A DNA stretch of 64,000 bases from Opitutia bacterium (lineage in GTDB: Bacteria > Verrucomicrobiota > Verrucomicrobiia > Opitutales > Coraliomargaritaceae), in contig JAQXBA010000030.1 in the NCBI GenBank assembly GCA_029252625.1, positions 17,938 through 81,937 of the forward strand. Direction: 5' to 3'. The notes under the pieces were generated by a model. That model saw only the letters and a list, made by a program, of their open reading frames with translations. It ran no database searches and was not told where the DNA came from. Every line of letters starts with the position of its first letter. Position 1 is the first letter of the stretch. Of the stretch, positions 1 through 9,382 are shown piece by piece. A program made the translations under genes and the position numbers.

Positions 1-181
1 TCATATGCAGGGAGCCCATGATACGCACACCCTTGAGTGGCTGCTCCGCCGCGTACTTCTCGCAAGTCGCCATGAGACCGGGCATCTCGAATTGTGCAAT
101 CTCGACTTCTTTGCGACCGAAGTCAGCAAGGGTGATGTCTTTGACTTTGTAGTCTGCTTTTGTAAGTGTATCTGTACTCAT
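1..181 (-). CDS. ahcY: Adenosylhomocysteinase (S-adenosylhomocysteine hydrolase), N-terminal part
   Basis: Only the first 60 codons are in the window; the gene continues beyond base 1. Reading leftwards from the ATG at 181-179, the protein begins [16 protein letters not shown] and goes on with [20 protein letters not shown] and [10 protein letters not shown], which is the typical N-terminus of AhcY. The enzyme reversibly splits S-adenosylhomocysteine into adenosine and homocysteine in the cytoplasm, removing the inhibitory product of methyltransferases. It follows metK on the same strand after 128 bases, so the two probably share a transcript and form a methyl-cycle unit. No separate promoter is obvious in the gap. 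Family assignment is confident; catalytic and NAD-binding parts lie outside the window. Confidence 0.93.
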   Translation of the reverse strand, partial: MSTDTLTKADYKVKDITLADFGRKEVEIAQFEMPGLMATCEKYAAEQPLKGVRIMGSLHM

Positions 182-233
182 AATATTTTAATAGTTTAGA
201 TGATTTTTGCTCGTTAAAGAACGTGAAAATTAC

Positions 234-249
234 GCTAAGCTTACTTAGC
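234..249. other. Inverted repeat between metK and ahcY
   Basis: GCTAAG (234-239) and CTTAGC (244-249) are perfect complements around a 4-base loop. On the metK-ahcY transcript this hairpin lies between the two genes and is followed by a short T-containing stretch (GTAATTTT). It could be a weak attenuator, a processing site or a stability element. The stem is only 6 bp, so a full terminator is unlikely. Confidence 0.4.
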
Positions 250-309
250 ATTAATAATATGCTCGGATTAATAGACTGGTTTTCCGCAGCACTAGGTCAG
301 TAAGGTAAA

Positions 310-1473
310 TTACAACGCGGCCCGAAGTGCGTCTGTTTTAGCGATCGATTCCCAAGGGAGATTTTCCTTCGCAAAGTGACCATAGTGAGTCGACTCTCGA
401 TAGATCGGCCGCAGTAGATCCAGTTGGCTGACGATGTCGGCTGGTTTGAAGCTGAAGACTTTTTGCGCGGCGGCGGCGATTTGCCCATCGCTGACAGTAC
501 CAGTGCCGAATGTATCCACGTGGATACTGGTTGGGTAAGGATGACCAATCGCATAGGCGACTTCCAGTTCGCACGCATCTGCGAAACCCGCCGCGACAAT
601 ATTTTTTGCCACCCACCGTGTGAAATATGCCGCCGAGCGATCGACCTTGGAAGGATCTTTACCAGAGAAAGCACCCCCGCCGTGACGCGCCCAACCGCCG
701 TAGGTATCAACGATGATCTTACGACCCGTAAGACCTGCATCGCCCTGAGGACCGCCTATAACAAAGTTACCAGTCGGGTTGATCAAATATTCGGTCTGAT
801 CGTTTAAAAGCTCAGCAGGCAGCACCTTGCGGATCACCTGCTCAATACAAAAATCTTTAATCTCAGCGTGTTTGACGTCTGCGGCGTGCTGTGTGGAGAT
901 CACCACGTTCTTAATCGCAACCGCCTTGCCGTCGACATATTCAAGCGCGACTTGGCTCTTCACGTCTGGGCGCAGCCAAGGAATCTTCACATCCTTACGC
1001 TGATGCGCCATCTCACGGAGCAATCGATGTGCATACATCACAGGCGCTGGCATGAGCTCTGGAGTCTGGTTACAGGCATAGCCAAACATGATGCCTTGGT
1101 CTCCTGCTCCTTGTTCGGCGGTATCTTTACCCGCAGCTTCGGCCGCATTAACGCCTTGAGCAATATCAGTGGACTGAGCTGTCAGGATATTGGAAATAAA
1201 CACCTTATCGGCATGGAAGATATCGTCGTCGTTGGTGTAGCCAATCTCACGAATCGCTTGGCGCACAATCTCTTCATAGTTAAGCTTAGCGTTGGTAGTA
1301 ATTTCACCGGCTAAAAAAACGCAGTTACTCTTGACCAATGTCTCACACGCCACGCGGCTTTGCGGATCTTGCTCTAAGCAAGCATCTAACACGCTATCAG
1401 AAATATAATCGGCTACTTTGTCTGGATGGCCCTCGCCAACAGACTCGGAAGAAAAGATGAAATTTTTGCTCAT
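310..1473 (-). CDS. metK: S-adenosylmethionine synthetase (methionine adenosyltransferase)
   Basis: Makes S-adenosylmethionine from methionine and ATP in the cytoplasm. From the ATG at 1473 the protein is 387 aa, close to the 384 aa of E. coli MetK. It starts [26 protein letters not shown], with the family GHPDK motif near residue 15, followed by [12 protein letters not shown] and the C-terminal [19 protein letters not shown] block that binds phosphates and metal. An in-frame ATG eight codons upstream (1497) is possible but would add MIGNSRCL, which does not belong to the family start. Neither start has a clear ribosome binding site. ahcY follows downstream. A perfect dyad lies upstream over a likely promoter (see 1521-1546), suggesting repression by a methionine or SAH regulator. 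Confidence 0.97.
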   Translation of the reverse strand: MSKNFIFSSESVGEGHPDKVADYISDSVLDACLEQDPQSRVACETLVKSNCVFLAGEITTNAKLNYEEIVRQAIREIGYTNDDDIFHADKVFISNILTAQSTDIAQGVNAAEAAGKDTAEQGAGDQGIMFGYACNQTPELMPAPVMYAHRLLREMAHQRKDVKIPWLRPDVKSQVALEYVDGKAVAIKNVVISTQHAADVKHAEIKDFCIEQVIRKVLPAELLNDQTEYLINPTGNFVIGGPQGDAGLTGRKIIVDTYGGWARHGGGAFSGKDPSKVDRSAAYFTRWVAKNIVAAGFADACELEVAYAIGHPYPTSIHVDTFGTGTVSDGQIAAAAQKVFSFKPADIVSQLDLLRPIYRESTHYGHFAKENLPWESIAKTDALRAAL

Positions 1474-1520
1474 AAGGCATCTACTATTGCCAATCATTTA
1501 GATTAATCAAGCAACTTATC

Positions 1521-1546
1521 AACATATCAGGATAAATTGATATGTT
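1521..1546 (-). promoter_or_regulatory. Perfect dyad over the probable metK promoter
   Basis: AACATATCA (1521-1529) and TGATATGTT (1538-1546) are exact complements with an 8-base spacer, 48 bases upstream of the metK ATG. Read on the metK strand, TTAACA followed by a 16-base gap and TATGTT gives a plausible -35/-10 pair that lies almost entirely inside the dyad. A repressor bound here would block the promoter. ArsR-family SahR-type regulators of metK/ahcY are known to use ATATC/GATAT-like palindromes; linking this site to such a protein is inference, as no regulator gene is adjacent. Confidence 0.6.
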
Positions 1547-1625
1547 AAACGGGCCTCGCTAAATATTACTTTTCCCGCAACTATTAAAATCACTTTATTT
1601 GGCATATTTTGCATTCATTGTAACC

Positions 1626-3557
1626 ATGACACCCTCGACCAACCCACTCTCACTTTTAAAAACGACATTTGGATTTGGGACCTTTCGATCAGGGCAAGAG
1701 CAGGTGATTCAGACGCTGCTCGAGGGGCGGAGTGCTAGTGCGATCTTTCCGACCGGCTCGGGCAAAAGCCTGTGCTATCAATTGCCTGCTCTCCTCCTAC
1801 CAGGGTTGACCTTGGTTGTCTCTCCACTGTTAGCGCTAATGAAAGATCAGATCGACAGCCTACAAGCACGCGGGATCGCAGCGGAACGCTTGGACTCCAG
1901 CCTCGACGAGGAAACTTACCGCCGCGTCACTCAAGACATTCGTGGCGGCCACCTAAAGCTACTATTTGTCGCGCCCGAGCGCCTCGGCAACGAGCGCTTC
2001 CTCAATCTCATACATGGACTACCCATCAGTTTACTGGCGGTCGATGAGGCGCACTGCATCTCATCTTGGGGCCACAATTTCCGACCCGACTACCTGAAAT
2101 TAGCCAACGCAGCTAAGGAGTTAAAGGTCGAACGCGTGCTCGCGCTTACCGCCACCGCGACGCCTCAAGTCTCGATAGATATGGCACGTGCGTTCGACAT
2201 TGCCGACGGCGACATCGTCAACACCGGATTTCATCGTCCAAACTTAGAGCTACGCATTACGAGTTGCAGCGATGCTGAGCGCCCCGCGATCTTGGAGCAG
2301 CGCCTGCGTGAACGTCCCACCGGATCGACCATCATTTACGTCAGCCTGCAGCGCCACGCCGAAGAAGTCGCCGAGCGACTCGTCAAAGCAGGCTTCGAAG
2401 CTAAGGCCTACCACGCGGGCATGAAATCCGAGCAACGCGTGGCCACTCAGGACGCGTTCATGAACGGTGAAGTACCGATCATTTGCGCCACAATTGCCTT
2501 TGGCATGGGCGTAGATAAGTCCGACATCCGCTACGTTTATCACTATCACATGGCTAAAGGCTATGAAAGCTACATGCAAGAAATCGGCCGTGCTGGTCGC
2601 GATGGACAGCCTTCCACCTGCGAACTATTTGCCTGCTCAGACGACTGCACGACCTTGGAAAATTTCGTCTATGGCGACACGCCCGATCCCGAGAGCATCA
2701 CCTCGATAATCAGCGAACTACTCGGCTCGGACGACGAAATCGACATCGCGATTACCGACCTCTCACGCCGCCATGATATACGTCAGCTGGTGGTTAACAC
2801 CTTGCTAACTCGCCTGGAGTTGAAAGGGATCATCCGCGCCGAAGGTCATTATTACGGCAGCATACGCTTTGCACCAACTGCTAGCAGCGCCGATATTTTA
2901 GCACAGTACCCGAACAACCAAGCCGCGTTTATCCGCAAGATCTTCACCTGCTGCACCAAAGCCCGCAAGTGGTTCAGCTTAGATATCGACAACGCAATCG
3001 CTCACACTGGCCAGCAACGCAGCGTCATCCTACGCGCCCTCGAAAGCCTACAAGAAAAGGGCCTCGCCGAACTACAACTGGCTGGCTACCGCCAACGTTT
3101 TCGTCGTCTCCAAAACGAAATCGACATCCCAGATCTGAGCCAGCAATTGCAAGACACCTTTAGCCAGCACGAAGCGATGGAGATCGGCCGCATCAAATCT
3201 GTGCTGACTTATGCGCAAAGCGAAAGCTGCCTGACCGCCAAGCTACTCGATTATTTCGGCGAACCCATCGCCGCTTGTGGTCACTGCGGAATTTGTTTAG
3301 ACGATGCGCCCGCGCAGCTGCCTGACCGTCAGTATACCAGCATCGAGAGCCATGACCTGAGCCAGTTCACTGCGCTGGTTGAGAAAAATACCAAAGCGCT
3401 CGCCCGCCCCCGCCAACAAGCCCGCTTTTTATGTGGACTCAATTCCCCGGCGGTTTCGGCTACACGCGGCCTGCGTGGCAATCCATTGTTTGGTAGTTGC
3501 GCGGAAGTGGCGTTCGCTGAAGTGCTGCGCGTACGCAGCCAATCGGGTACGGAGTGA
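1626..3557 (+). CDS. recQ: ATP-dependent DNA helicase RecQ
   Basis: A superfamily 2 helicase that unwinds recombination and replication intermediates 3'-5'. From the ATG at 1626 it is 643 aa. It has the Walker A motif FPTGSGKS (41-48), the DEAH box (140-143), [19 protein letters not shown], and the helicase C motifs [22 protein letters not shown] and [10 protein letters not shown]. The RecQ zinc domain follows, with [13 protein letters not shown] and ACGHCGIC supplying the cysteines. The last 60 residues ([20 protein letters not shown]...NPLFG) are a tail seen in compact bacterial RecQ proteins; there is no clear HRDC domain. A TTG nine codons upstream is in frame but unlikely to be used. It converges on oppF with a strong hairpin between them. 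No LexA-like site was seen upstream. Confidence 0.95.
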   Translation: MTPSTNPLSLLKTTFGFGTFRSGQEQVIQTLLEGRSASAIFPTGSGKSLCYQLPALLLPGLTLVVSPLLALMKDQIDSLQARGIAAERLDSSLDEETYRRVTQDIRGGHLKLLFVAPERLGNERFLNLIHGLPISLLAVDEAHCISSWGHNFRPDYLKLANAAKELKVERVLALTATATPQVSIDMARAFDIADGDIVNTGFHRPNLELRITSCSDAERPAILEQRLRERPTGSTIIYVSLQRHAEEVAERLVKAGFEAKAYHAGMKSEQRVATQDAFMNGEVPIICATIAFGMGVDKSDIRYVYHYHMAKGYESYMQEIGRAGRDGQPSTCELFACSDDCTTLENFVYGDTPDPESITSIISELLGSDDEIDIAITDLSRRHDIRQLVVNTLLTRLELKGIIRAEGHYYGSIRFAPTASSADILAQYPNNQAAFIRKIFTCCTKARKWFSLDIDNAIAHTGQQRSVILRALESLQEKGLAELQLAGYRQRFRRLQNEIDIPDLSQQLQDTFSQHEAMEIGRIKSVLTYAQSESCLTAKLLDYFGEPIAACGHCGICLDDAPAQLPDRQYTSIESHDLSQFTALVEKNTKALARPRQQARFLCGLNSPAVSATRGLRGNPLFGSCAEVAFAEVLRVRSQSGTE

Positions 3558-3630
3558 TCGATTTCGTCCACCAAAGCGGGCGGCGTATCCCACGGAGTGT
3601 GAACTCGAGAATAAGCGCGCCCTAGCGGAA

Positions 3631-3657
3631 GAGAACTAAGCGGAGCGCTTAGTTCTC
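3631..3657. terminator. Strong hairpin between convergent recQ and oppF
   Basis: GAGAACTAAGCG (3631-3642) and CGCTTAGTTCTC (3646-3657) form a perfect 12-bp stem with a 3-base loop. It lies 74 bases after the recQ stop, and 97 bases beyond the oppF stop on the other strand, so it probably ends transcription from both sides. The T-run on the recQ side is weak (CGCATTTTG). Confidence 0.7.
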
Positions 3658-3754
3658 CGCATTTTGCATAGAATGTCCCATCGATTGGAAGTCTTCGCCG
3701 AGGGCCTTCCATGTGTTAAAGCCCGAAAGAGCACACAACATTAACCGCTCGGAG

Positions 3755-4564
3755 TTACAGGCTCGGCACCGCATCCAACAGCTTGCGCGTATAGGGATGC
3801 TGGGGGTTGTTGTAGATTTCCTCAGACGATGCTTGCTCAACGATCTTGCCTTCAGTCATCACCAATACCTGATCGCTAATATGCTCTACCACCGCCAAGT
3901 CGTGCGCGATGAACAAGTAAGTCAGCCCTAGCTCATCTTGCAGATCCTGCAGTAAGTTTATGATCTGCGCCTGCACCGACACGTCCAGTGCACTCACCGG
4001 CTCGTCGCAAATGATAAACTCCGGCTCCACCGCCAGTGCACGAGCGATACCGATACGCTGCCGCTGGCCACCACTGAACTGGTGCGGATAGCGCTGCATA
4101 AAATCCGCACTCAAGCCGACCTTCTCCAGTAAATCCGCGACGCGGGCTACTTTCTGTACCTTCGACCAGTCTTTAAAATGAATATCAAGCGGCTCAGCAA
4201 TGATGCTGTAGATCGTCATCCGTGGATTGAGCGAACCAAACGGGTCCTGAAAAATCACTTGGATCTTTTTTCGATAGGCAAAGAAATCTTTCCGCGAGAG
4301 ATGCGCCAAGTCCTGCCCATCGTAACAAATGGTGCCTGCCGTGATCGGCACCAGTCGCGCAATTGCTCGTCCCGTCGTCGTTTTACCACTGCCACTCTCG
4401 CCCACCAGTCCGACAGTCTTACCGCGCGGCACATCAAACGACACACCGTCGACTGCTTTCACATGATCGACCGTGCGTTGCAGAATACCGCCTTTAATGG
4501 GGAAATGTACCTTCAGGTCACGAACGGAAAGGAGTGGCGATTGGGCTGATGTAGAGTCGGTCAT
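3755..4564 (-). CDS. oppF: Oligopeptide ABC transporter ATP-binding protein OppF/DppF type
   Basis: One of the two cytoplasmic ATPases that power peptide import. From the ATG at 4564 ([14 protein letters not shown]) it is 269 aa. An in-frame start 21 codons upstream is less likely. Motifs: Walker A GESGSGKT (55-62), Q-loop [11 protein letters not shown], signature FSGGQRQR (163-170), Walker B FIICDEP (183-189), D-loop SALD and switch His in [10 protein letters not shown]. The C-terminus [18 protein letters not shown] is the OppD/F-type nucleotide-free tail. In most Opp operons oppF follows oppD directly. Here 6.3 kb of opposite-strand genes lie between them, so oppF must have its own promoter or depend on a rearranged one. 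Confidence 0.93.
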   Translation of the reverse strand: MTDSTSAQSPLLSVRDLKVHFPIKGGILQRTVDHVKAVDGVSFDVPRGKTVGLVGESGSGKTTTGRAIARLVPITAGTICYDGQDLAHLSRKDFFAYRKKIQVIFQDPFGSLNPRMTIYSIIAEPLDIHFKDWSKVQKVARVADLLEKVGLSADFMQRYPHQFSGGQRQRIGIARALAVEPEFIICDEPVSALDVSVQAQIINLLQDLQDELGLTYLFIAHDLAVVEHISDQVLVMTEGKIVEQASSEEIYNNPQHPYTRKLLDAVPSL

Positions 4565-4671
4565 ATCGATGTATCGGCCAAAATGTGACGTCACCAATGA
4601 ATTCGCAATCTTTGATTCCGTTAACAAGTTGCACTTGTCACAAAAAAACAGGTGGCTAACCTAGCAAATTA

Positions 4672-4860
4672 ATGGACTTGAGTACCTATCAAACAATGAA
4701 TCCGCACCTACTGGTGGGCGTGGTCAATACCGCGATCCGTAACCACTGTGAATCCTTGGACGATTTCTGCAAGACGCACGACCTCGATGCCGACATCCTC
4801 ACCGAGCGCCTCGCAACCGCAGGCTACGACTACATGCCCGAGCAACAGCAGTTCCGTTAA
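4672..4860 (+). CDS. DUF4250 family small protein
   Basis: A 62-aa protein from the ATG at 4672, divergent from oppF and 93 bases before the DUF4153 gene. The pattern NPHLLVGVVNTAIRNHCESLDDFCKTHDLD....LTERLATAGYDYMPEQQQFR matches DUF4250: a short helical region, S-L-D-x-[FL]-C, then a closing Y-x-Y-x-P-E-x-x-Q-F. DUF4250 members are about 55-65 aa, found in many Firmicutes, Bacteroidetes and Verrucomicrobia, and have no known function. No signal peptide or membrane segment is visible. The family match is from memory of its consensus, so moderately sure. Confidence 0.75.
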   Translation: MDLSTYQTMNPHLLVGVVNTAIRNHCESLDDFCKTHDLDADILTERLATAGYDYMPEQQQFR

Positions 4861-4953
4861 GGTCGCTTCGACTGACCATTCGGATCGACCCTAGGGTAGC
4901 AACACGATTAATAGACTTCCCATCCTGACAGATCGACCTTAGCTTGTTAGGCG

Positions 4954-6741
4954 ATGCTCTGCTTTAACCTCAACCTTCTATCACAAGCCGCCCGTAACAC
5001 GCTGGTGCGCTTCCCCCTGCCGATGCTGTCGGCGCTGGTCGTCACCATCAGCTCTATCGTTGCGGTCGAGGTCGGCAGCGACGATGAGCGATTCATTCGG
5101 CTGGCGCTGCTGGCGGGCCTGTGTTTTATCGCCAGTCTGTTAATCGACCTGCTATTTGAGGTCACTCGCCCGGCCAAGCTCAAGCGGCTGCTTTCTGCTG
5201 CAGCGGTGGTTCTGGCAATCGTCGCTTACGGCCTATTTTTCGTACCAGAAGAGCTCAAAAATTCACGTCCGCCGTTTTGGTATAACTATTTCATTCTGCT
5301 CTTTTGCCTACACCTCGGCGTAGCACTGCTGCCATTGCTCGCAGGCAGGGACAAATTGATCCTATGGCGATTTAATCTACAACTGTTCCTACGCTACTTC
5401 TTCAGCAGTATAAATGCCGCGCTTCTCTACGCGGGATTGGCTCTAGCAATCGTCAGTATCGACAAGCTGTTTGGACTCAGCATTGACGATGATATTTACG
5501 GACAACTTTGGTCTGCCTGCGCGCTCTTCGCACACCCGCTCCTCTTTCTAAGCGGGATCCCTAGGCTCGAAGAACTCAAAGATGGCAACGCGTTCCCCAA
5601 GGCACTGCTATTTTCATTGCGCTTTATCGCGCTCCCATTGACGGGGCTCTATCTCCTCATTCTGTATACTTACGTCGGCAAAATGGCGCTACAGTGGAGC
5701 TGGCCGGATGGTTGGGTCGCAATGCCGATCTTTATTTTGGCAGTGATCAGTCTGCTGACATATTTGCTGAGCGTGCCACTGGCCAAAGACGAAAATTGGG
5801 CCCGCATTCTTCACCAGTGGCTCTTCCGACTACTGCTGCCTCTGTCGATTGTTTTATTCCTCGCCCTGCAAGTACGGTTGGCTGATTACGGGATGACGAT
5901 CAACCGCTACCTCGGGCTGACCTTAGCCGTGTGGCTATTCGCGATCAGTACGACCTACATCCTACGCCCCCGCCTCAATGTCGGTTGGATACCTGCAACC
6001 CTCATCCTCGCCTCACTGTTCCCACTTTACAGCGGGCCCGTCGGCGCGTTCGGCTGGAGCCAACGGGCCCAAACCGAAAAACTGCGTGAGCTTGCTGATC
6101 AAATGGGCGTACTGGAGGACCACGTCTTCCGCCCGACGGAAGCTTCGCCGGACAGCGCCGTGATCGGCAGCTTCCGCAGCAGCTTAAAATATGTGTTGGG
6201 GAATTTCGGCCCGCGCGCGCTGGAGACAGAACTCGCGGGCTTTCACCAAGCCACCCCGAAAGCTGATCTGGCATCCTTGAGGGTCTATTACGCGGCCGAT
6301 GCAGTGCTCGCGTATCTGAATCTAAATAGCGCAACCAGTCAGACAGTAGATAATTATTTCTATCGAGGTGCATTGCCGACCTTCGAGCATAGTTGGCAGA
6401 TCAGCAACCACTGCACATCATGGCGCAATATTTATCATTTTCAAAGCCCGCACGGGAAGATCTCGCTACAGACCGACGAGAATGACAACAAACTAAAAAT
6501 CAGCCTAGATGGGAAAGCAGTCGCAGCCATCGATACGTCAGGCTGGGCCGAACTAATTATCGCCGCTGTGGGTAGCAATGGAAACCAACTATCGGAACCG
6601 CTAGCTTGGCACTTCGAAGATAACAATTGGCGTTTTACCATCCTCATCACCGACGCAGAAATCCGTCGAAAGACATTGAAAATTAACAACTTGCAATATG
6701 TCCTATTCTACTCGCCTGCAGCAGCCGATAATCAGAACTAG
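4954..6741 (+). CDS. DUF4153 polytopic membrane protein
   Basis: A 595-aa inner-membrane protein. About a dozen hydrophobic segments occupy the first 360 residues. The central sequence LADYGMTINRYLGLTLAVWLFAIS is the hallmark of DUF4153, in which [YE]G[IM]T[EI]NRY precedes a hydrophobic helix. The last 220 residues, after the final membrane segment near SLFPLYSGPVG, are soluble. They begin with SQRAQTEKLRELADQMGVL, like other members in which an extracytoplasmic tail follows the membrane core. Function unknown. It is on the strand opposite the Opp genes that flank it and may be cotranscribed with the DUF4250 gene. An oppD relic begins 22 bases after its stop. Confidence 0.82.
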   Translation: MLCFNLNLLSQAARNTLVRFPLPMLSALVVTISSIVAVEVGSDDERFIRLALLAGLCFIASLLIDLLFEVTRPAKLKRLLSAAAVVLAIVAYGLFFVPEELKNSRPPFWYNYFILLFCLHLGVALLPLLAGRDKLILWRFNLQLFLRYFFSSINAALLYAGLALAIVSIDKLFGLSIDDDIYGQLWSACALFAHPLLFLSGIPRLEELKDGNAFPKALLFSLRFIALPLTGLYLLILYTYVGKMALQWSWPDGWVAMPIFILAVISLLTYLLSVPLAKDENWARILHQWLFRLLLPLSIVLFLALQVRLADYGMTINRYLGLTLAVWLFAISTTYILRPRLNVGWIPATLILASLFPLYSGPVGAFGWSQRAQTEKLRELADQMGVLEDHVFRPTEASPDSAVIGSFRSSLKYVLGNFGPRALETELAGFHQATPKADLASLRVYYAADAVLAYLNLNSATSQTVDNYFYRGALPTFEHSWQISNHCTSWRNIYHFQSPHGKISLQTDENDNKLKISLDGKAVAAIDTSGWAELIIAAVGSNGNQLSEPLAWHFEDNNWRFTILITDAEIRRKTLKINNLQYVLFYSPAAADNQN

Positions 6742-6763
6742 CGGCAGGCCCACCGCTTCAGGC

Positions 6764-6848
6764 TAATCCAGCGCCATTTCTTTATCGATCGTAGTCAACC
6801 GGCGTTATTTCGCTCCGAGCTTCGGGATGCAGGCAATCCGTGCTTCGG
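6764..6848 (-). pseudogene. Relic of an oppD 3' end
   Basis: This 85-base stretch matches the 3' end of the intact oppD at 10865-10949 in about 72 positions. Read leftwards in frame it gives ARIACIPKLGAK-stop-RRLTTIDKEMALD-stop, against ALIACIPKLGAKQRRLTTIDKEMALD-stop in the intact gene. Of the roughly dozen codon differences one is missense (Leu to Arg), one is nonsense (CAA to TAA), and the rest are synonymous. Upstream of this segment (rightwards) similarity fades within about 30 bases. It looks like the tail of a second oppD that was once functional and then lost. It lies between the DUF4153 gene and the GT4/GH130 cassette. Confidence 0.85.
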
Positions 6849-6924
6849 CATTGGAAAGCCACGGATCGCCTCGCGATCAATCGACGGCCAGAACAAGCCA
6901 ATCCATGTGACCGTTATTAAATAT

Positions 6925-6953
6925 TTGCAAAATTAGGTATCACAGGGTATGCT
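6925..6953 (+). promoter_or_regulatory. Candidate promoter of the GT4-GH130 cassette
   Basis: TTGCAA (6925-6930), a 17-base spacer and TATGCT (6948-6953) form a sigma70-like pair. Transcription would start near 6960, leaving a leader of about 140 bases before the GT4 ATG at 7100. The rest of the 358-base gap between 6742 and 7099 holds the oppD relic and a possible leader peptide. Confidence 0.4.
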
Positions 6954-7035
6954 GACGCTTGATATTAATCATTAGTGAAAAATCGTCCTAAAGCACGGTG
7001 GCCACATGCGAGCACCATTCATAAGGAGAGTAATT

Positions 7036-7122
7036 TTGCACTCTTTTGCTCGAGTGGCTATTTGGCGAATAAGCGGTTCAACCTCACCTATTCGTTCATA
7101 TGGAATCGGAATTTTCCGGTAG
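7036..7122 (+). CDS. Possible 28-aa leader peptide overlapping the glycosyltransferase start
   Basis: AAGGAG at 7023-7028 is the best Shine-Dalgarno sequence near here, but it sits over 70 bases from the GT4 ATG, whose frame is closed by a stop at 7070-7072. Seven bases after it is a TTG (7036) opening a 28-codon frame that ends with TAG at 7120-7122, overlapping the GT4 start (7100) in another frame. It would begin MHSFARVAIWRISG. Its translation could deliver ribosomes to the GT4 start. No known peptide family; it may equally be chance. Confidence 0.3.
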   Translation: MHSFARVAIWRISGSTSPIRSYGIGIFR

Positions 7123-9382
7123 TCAAATCGCATTCATCGGCGACTTCTCCCCGAGGCAATGCGGCATCGCCACCTTTACGCATAACCTCTGCGCGGCGGT
7201 TACAGAAGCATGCCCCAACACGCAGTGTATCGTCGGCGCGGTAAATGATCATCTGCGCAGCTATGCATACCCCCCCCAAGTACGCTTTGAATTTCATGAG
7301 CGTGATCTCGATTCGTATCGCCGCGCGGCAGATTTCCTAAACATCAATAACATCGATGTCCTGTGCCTGCAGCACGAGTTCGGCATCTATGGGGGGCCGG
7401 CCGGCAGTCATATCCTAGCCTTGCTGCGCGACGCACAAATGCCGGTGATCACGACCTTACACACCGTCCTGCAAGAGCCCGATGATTCGCAGCGTAAGGT
7501 CATGCTCGAACTCACGGAGCGTAGCCAACGCCTAGTGGTGATGGCACAGAAAGGCGTCGATATATTGCGTGAGGTTTACAACGTGCCAGACGAGAAGATC
7601 GAACTGATCCCGCACGGCATACCGGACATCCCGTTCATCGACCCGAACTTTTACAAAGACCAGTTCGGCGTGCTCGGCCGAACCGTGCTACTCACCTTCG
7701 GCTTGCTCAGCCCCTCCAAGGGGATCGAATACGTGATCGAGGCGCTACCGAGAATACGCGAGCCACACCCGGAAATTGTATATATCGTGCTCGGTGCCAC
7801 CCATCCTAACCTACTTGCAAGCGAAGGCGAAAACTACCGCTTGCAACTTGAACGACGCGCCGAAGCACTCGGAGTGAAAGAGCACGTGATCTTTTATAAT
7901 CGCTACGTAAATAACAAGGAGCTCAACGAGTTCATCTCCGCGGCGGACATCTATCTTACCCCTTATATTAACGAGGCGCAAATCACCTCCGGCACGCTCG
8001 CGTATTGCTTCGGCGCGGGCAAAGCGGTCGTCTCCACGCCCTATTGGCATGCTCAGGAACTACTCGCGGAGGACAACGGCATCCTGGTGCCGTTTCGAGA
8101 CTCCACCGCGATCAGCCAAGCGGTGCTCGGGCTATTGGACGACGAAGTGAAACTGCAATCCATGCGTAAACGGGCCTACATGCTGGGCCGTGAAATGACT
8201 TGGCCGACCGTCGCCCAGCGCTACGTGGAAACCTTTAAACAGGCCCGCGCCAATCGCATCAAAGAACCGCGCAAAGCTTTCGCCGACCTGACACTGGACC
8301 GGAAACCCTACCAACTGCCGCCGCTCAAACTCGACCAGCTATTTCGGATGACCGACTCCACCGGCATATTTCAACATGGGGTATACACAGTACCAAACTT
8401 CCACGAAGGCTACTGCACGGACGATAATGCGCGCGCATTTCTACTCACCGTGCTGCTGGAGGAAATAGGCCAAAACGAACAGGCCAAAGAAATTGAGCAC
8501 GCGGCTTCCAGCTATCTCGCATTCCTCTGCCACGCGTTTCAGAAAGACACGGGGCGCTTCCGCAACTTCATGAGCTTCGACAGGAAATGGCTGGAGGAAG
8601 TGGGCTCGGAAGACAGCCATGCACGCGCCGTCTGGGCACTCGGCACCGCGCTCTGGCGCTCACAAAACAAGGGGCATCGCAAGTTATGCAATCAGTTATT
8701 TGACATGGCACTGCCGGCCATTGAAAACTTCACCTCTCCGCGCGCTTGGGCCTTCGGACTGATTGCCATCCACGAATATTTCAGACGCTTCGAAGGGGAC
8801 CTTGAAGTCAGCCGAATACGCGAGGTGTTGACCGAAAAACTACTCGTGCTGTGGCGACGCACCCATGCCCCCGACTGGCCATGGCTAGAAGATATCGTCT
8901 GCTATGATAACATGCGCATCGCCCATGCACTCATCCTGAGCGGTTACTGGATGCCGAACGAAGAAGCACTGGATGCGGGACTGAGCGGGCTTCGCTGGCT
9001 GATCGAACTGCAAACCGCACCGGAGGGACATTTTCGCCCGATCGGTTGCAACGGATTCCTGCATCGGGGAAAAGGCCCCGCCGCCCAGTTCGACCAGCAA
9101 CCCCTTGAAGCGTGCGCAATGATAAGCGCCACTCTGGAGGCCTTTCGGGTGACTAAAGATCCATTTTTTTCACAAGCTGCCCAGCTCGCTTTTGAATGGT
9201 TCCTCGGTCGCAACGATCTAGGCCTACCTCTCTACGACTCAGCGACTGGCGGCTGCCAAGATGCCCTTCATCAAGATCGGATCAATGAAAACCAAGGGGC
9301 CGAATCTTGCCTCTCGTTCTACCTCGGTATGGCCGAGATGCGGCTTAGCCAAAACCTCATCCAAAACCATAAATCATCATGA
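7100..9382 (+). CDS. GT4-family glycosyltransferase fused to a C-terminal (alpha/alpha) glycosidase-like domain
   Basis: A 760-aa cytoplasmic protein with two parts. Residues 1-400 are a GT-B retaining glycosyltransferase: GDFSPRQCGIATFT near the N-terminus (acceptor-side loop), LQHEFGIYGG, HGIPDIPF, FGLLSPSKGIEYVIEALP and ITSGTLAYCFGAGKAVVSTPYWHAQELL (donor-binding region). Residues 410-755 carry repeated helical pairs with conserved acidic and aromatic residues (EGYCTDDNARAFLL, EDSHARAVWALG, WPWLEDIVCYDN, FDQQPLEACAM), as in an (alpha/alpha)6 barrel. Its stop overlaps the next start as ATGA, so the two are translationally coupled to a GH130-type gene. Such pairs are widespread in Proteobacteria, Planctomycetes and Verrucomicrobia; making a mannosyl oligomer or glycoside is a reasonable guess, but the product is unknown. 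Confidence 0.8.
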   Translation: MESEFSGSQIAFIGDFSPRQCGIATFTHNLCAAVTEACPNTQCIVGAVNDHLRSYAYPPQVRFEFHERDLDSYRRAADFLNINNIDVLCLQHEFGIYGGPAGSHILALLRDAQMPVITTLHTVLQEPDDSQRKVMLELTERSQRLVVMAQKGVDILREVYNVPDEKIELIPHGIPDIPFIDPNFYKDQFGVLGRTVLLTFGLLSPSKGIEYVIEALPRIREPHPEIVYIVLGATHPNLLASEGENYRLQLERRAEALGVKEHVIFYNRYVNNKELNEFISAADIYLTPYINEAQITSGTLAYCFGAGKAVVSTPYWHAQELLAEDNGILVPFRDSTAISQAVLGLLDDEVKLQSMRKRAYMLGREMTWPTVAQRYVETFKQARANRIKEPRKAFADLTLDRKPYQLPPLKLDQLFRMTDSTGIFQHGVYTVPNFHEGYCTDDNARAFLLTVLLEEIGQNEQAKEIEHAASSYLAFLCHAFQKDTGRFRNFMSFDRKWLEEVGSEDSHARAVWALGTALWRSQNKGHRKLCNQLFDMALPAIENFTSPRAWAFGLIAIHEYFRRFEGDLEVSRIREVLTEKLLVLWRRTHAPDWPWLEDIVCYDNMRIAHALILSGYWMPNEEALDAGLSGLRWLIELQTAPEGHFRPIGCNGFLHRGKGPAAQFDQQPLEACAMISATLEAFRVTKDPFFSQAAQLAFEWFLGRNDLGLPLYDSATGGCQDALHQDRINENQGAESCLSFYLGMAEMRLSQNLIQNHKSS

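Noticed and set aside
182..309. SAH riboswitch before ahcY
   Set aside because: The gap lacks the GC-rich conserved core of the SAH riboswitch; only a 6-bp hairpin is present.
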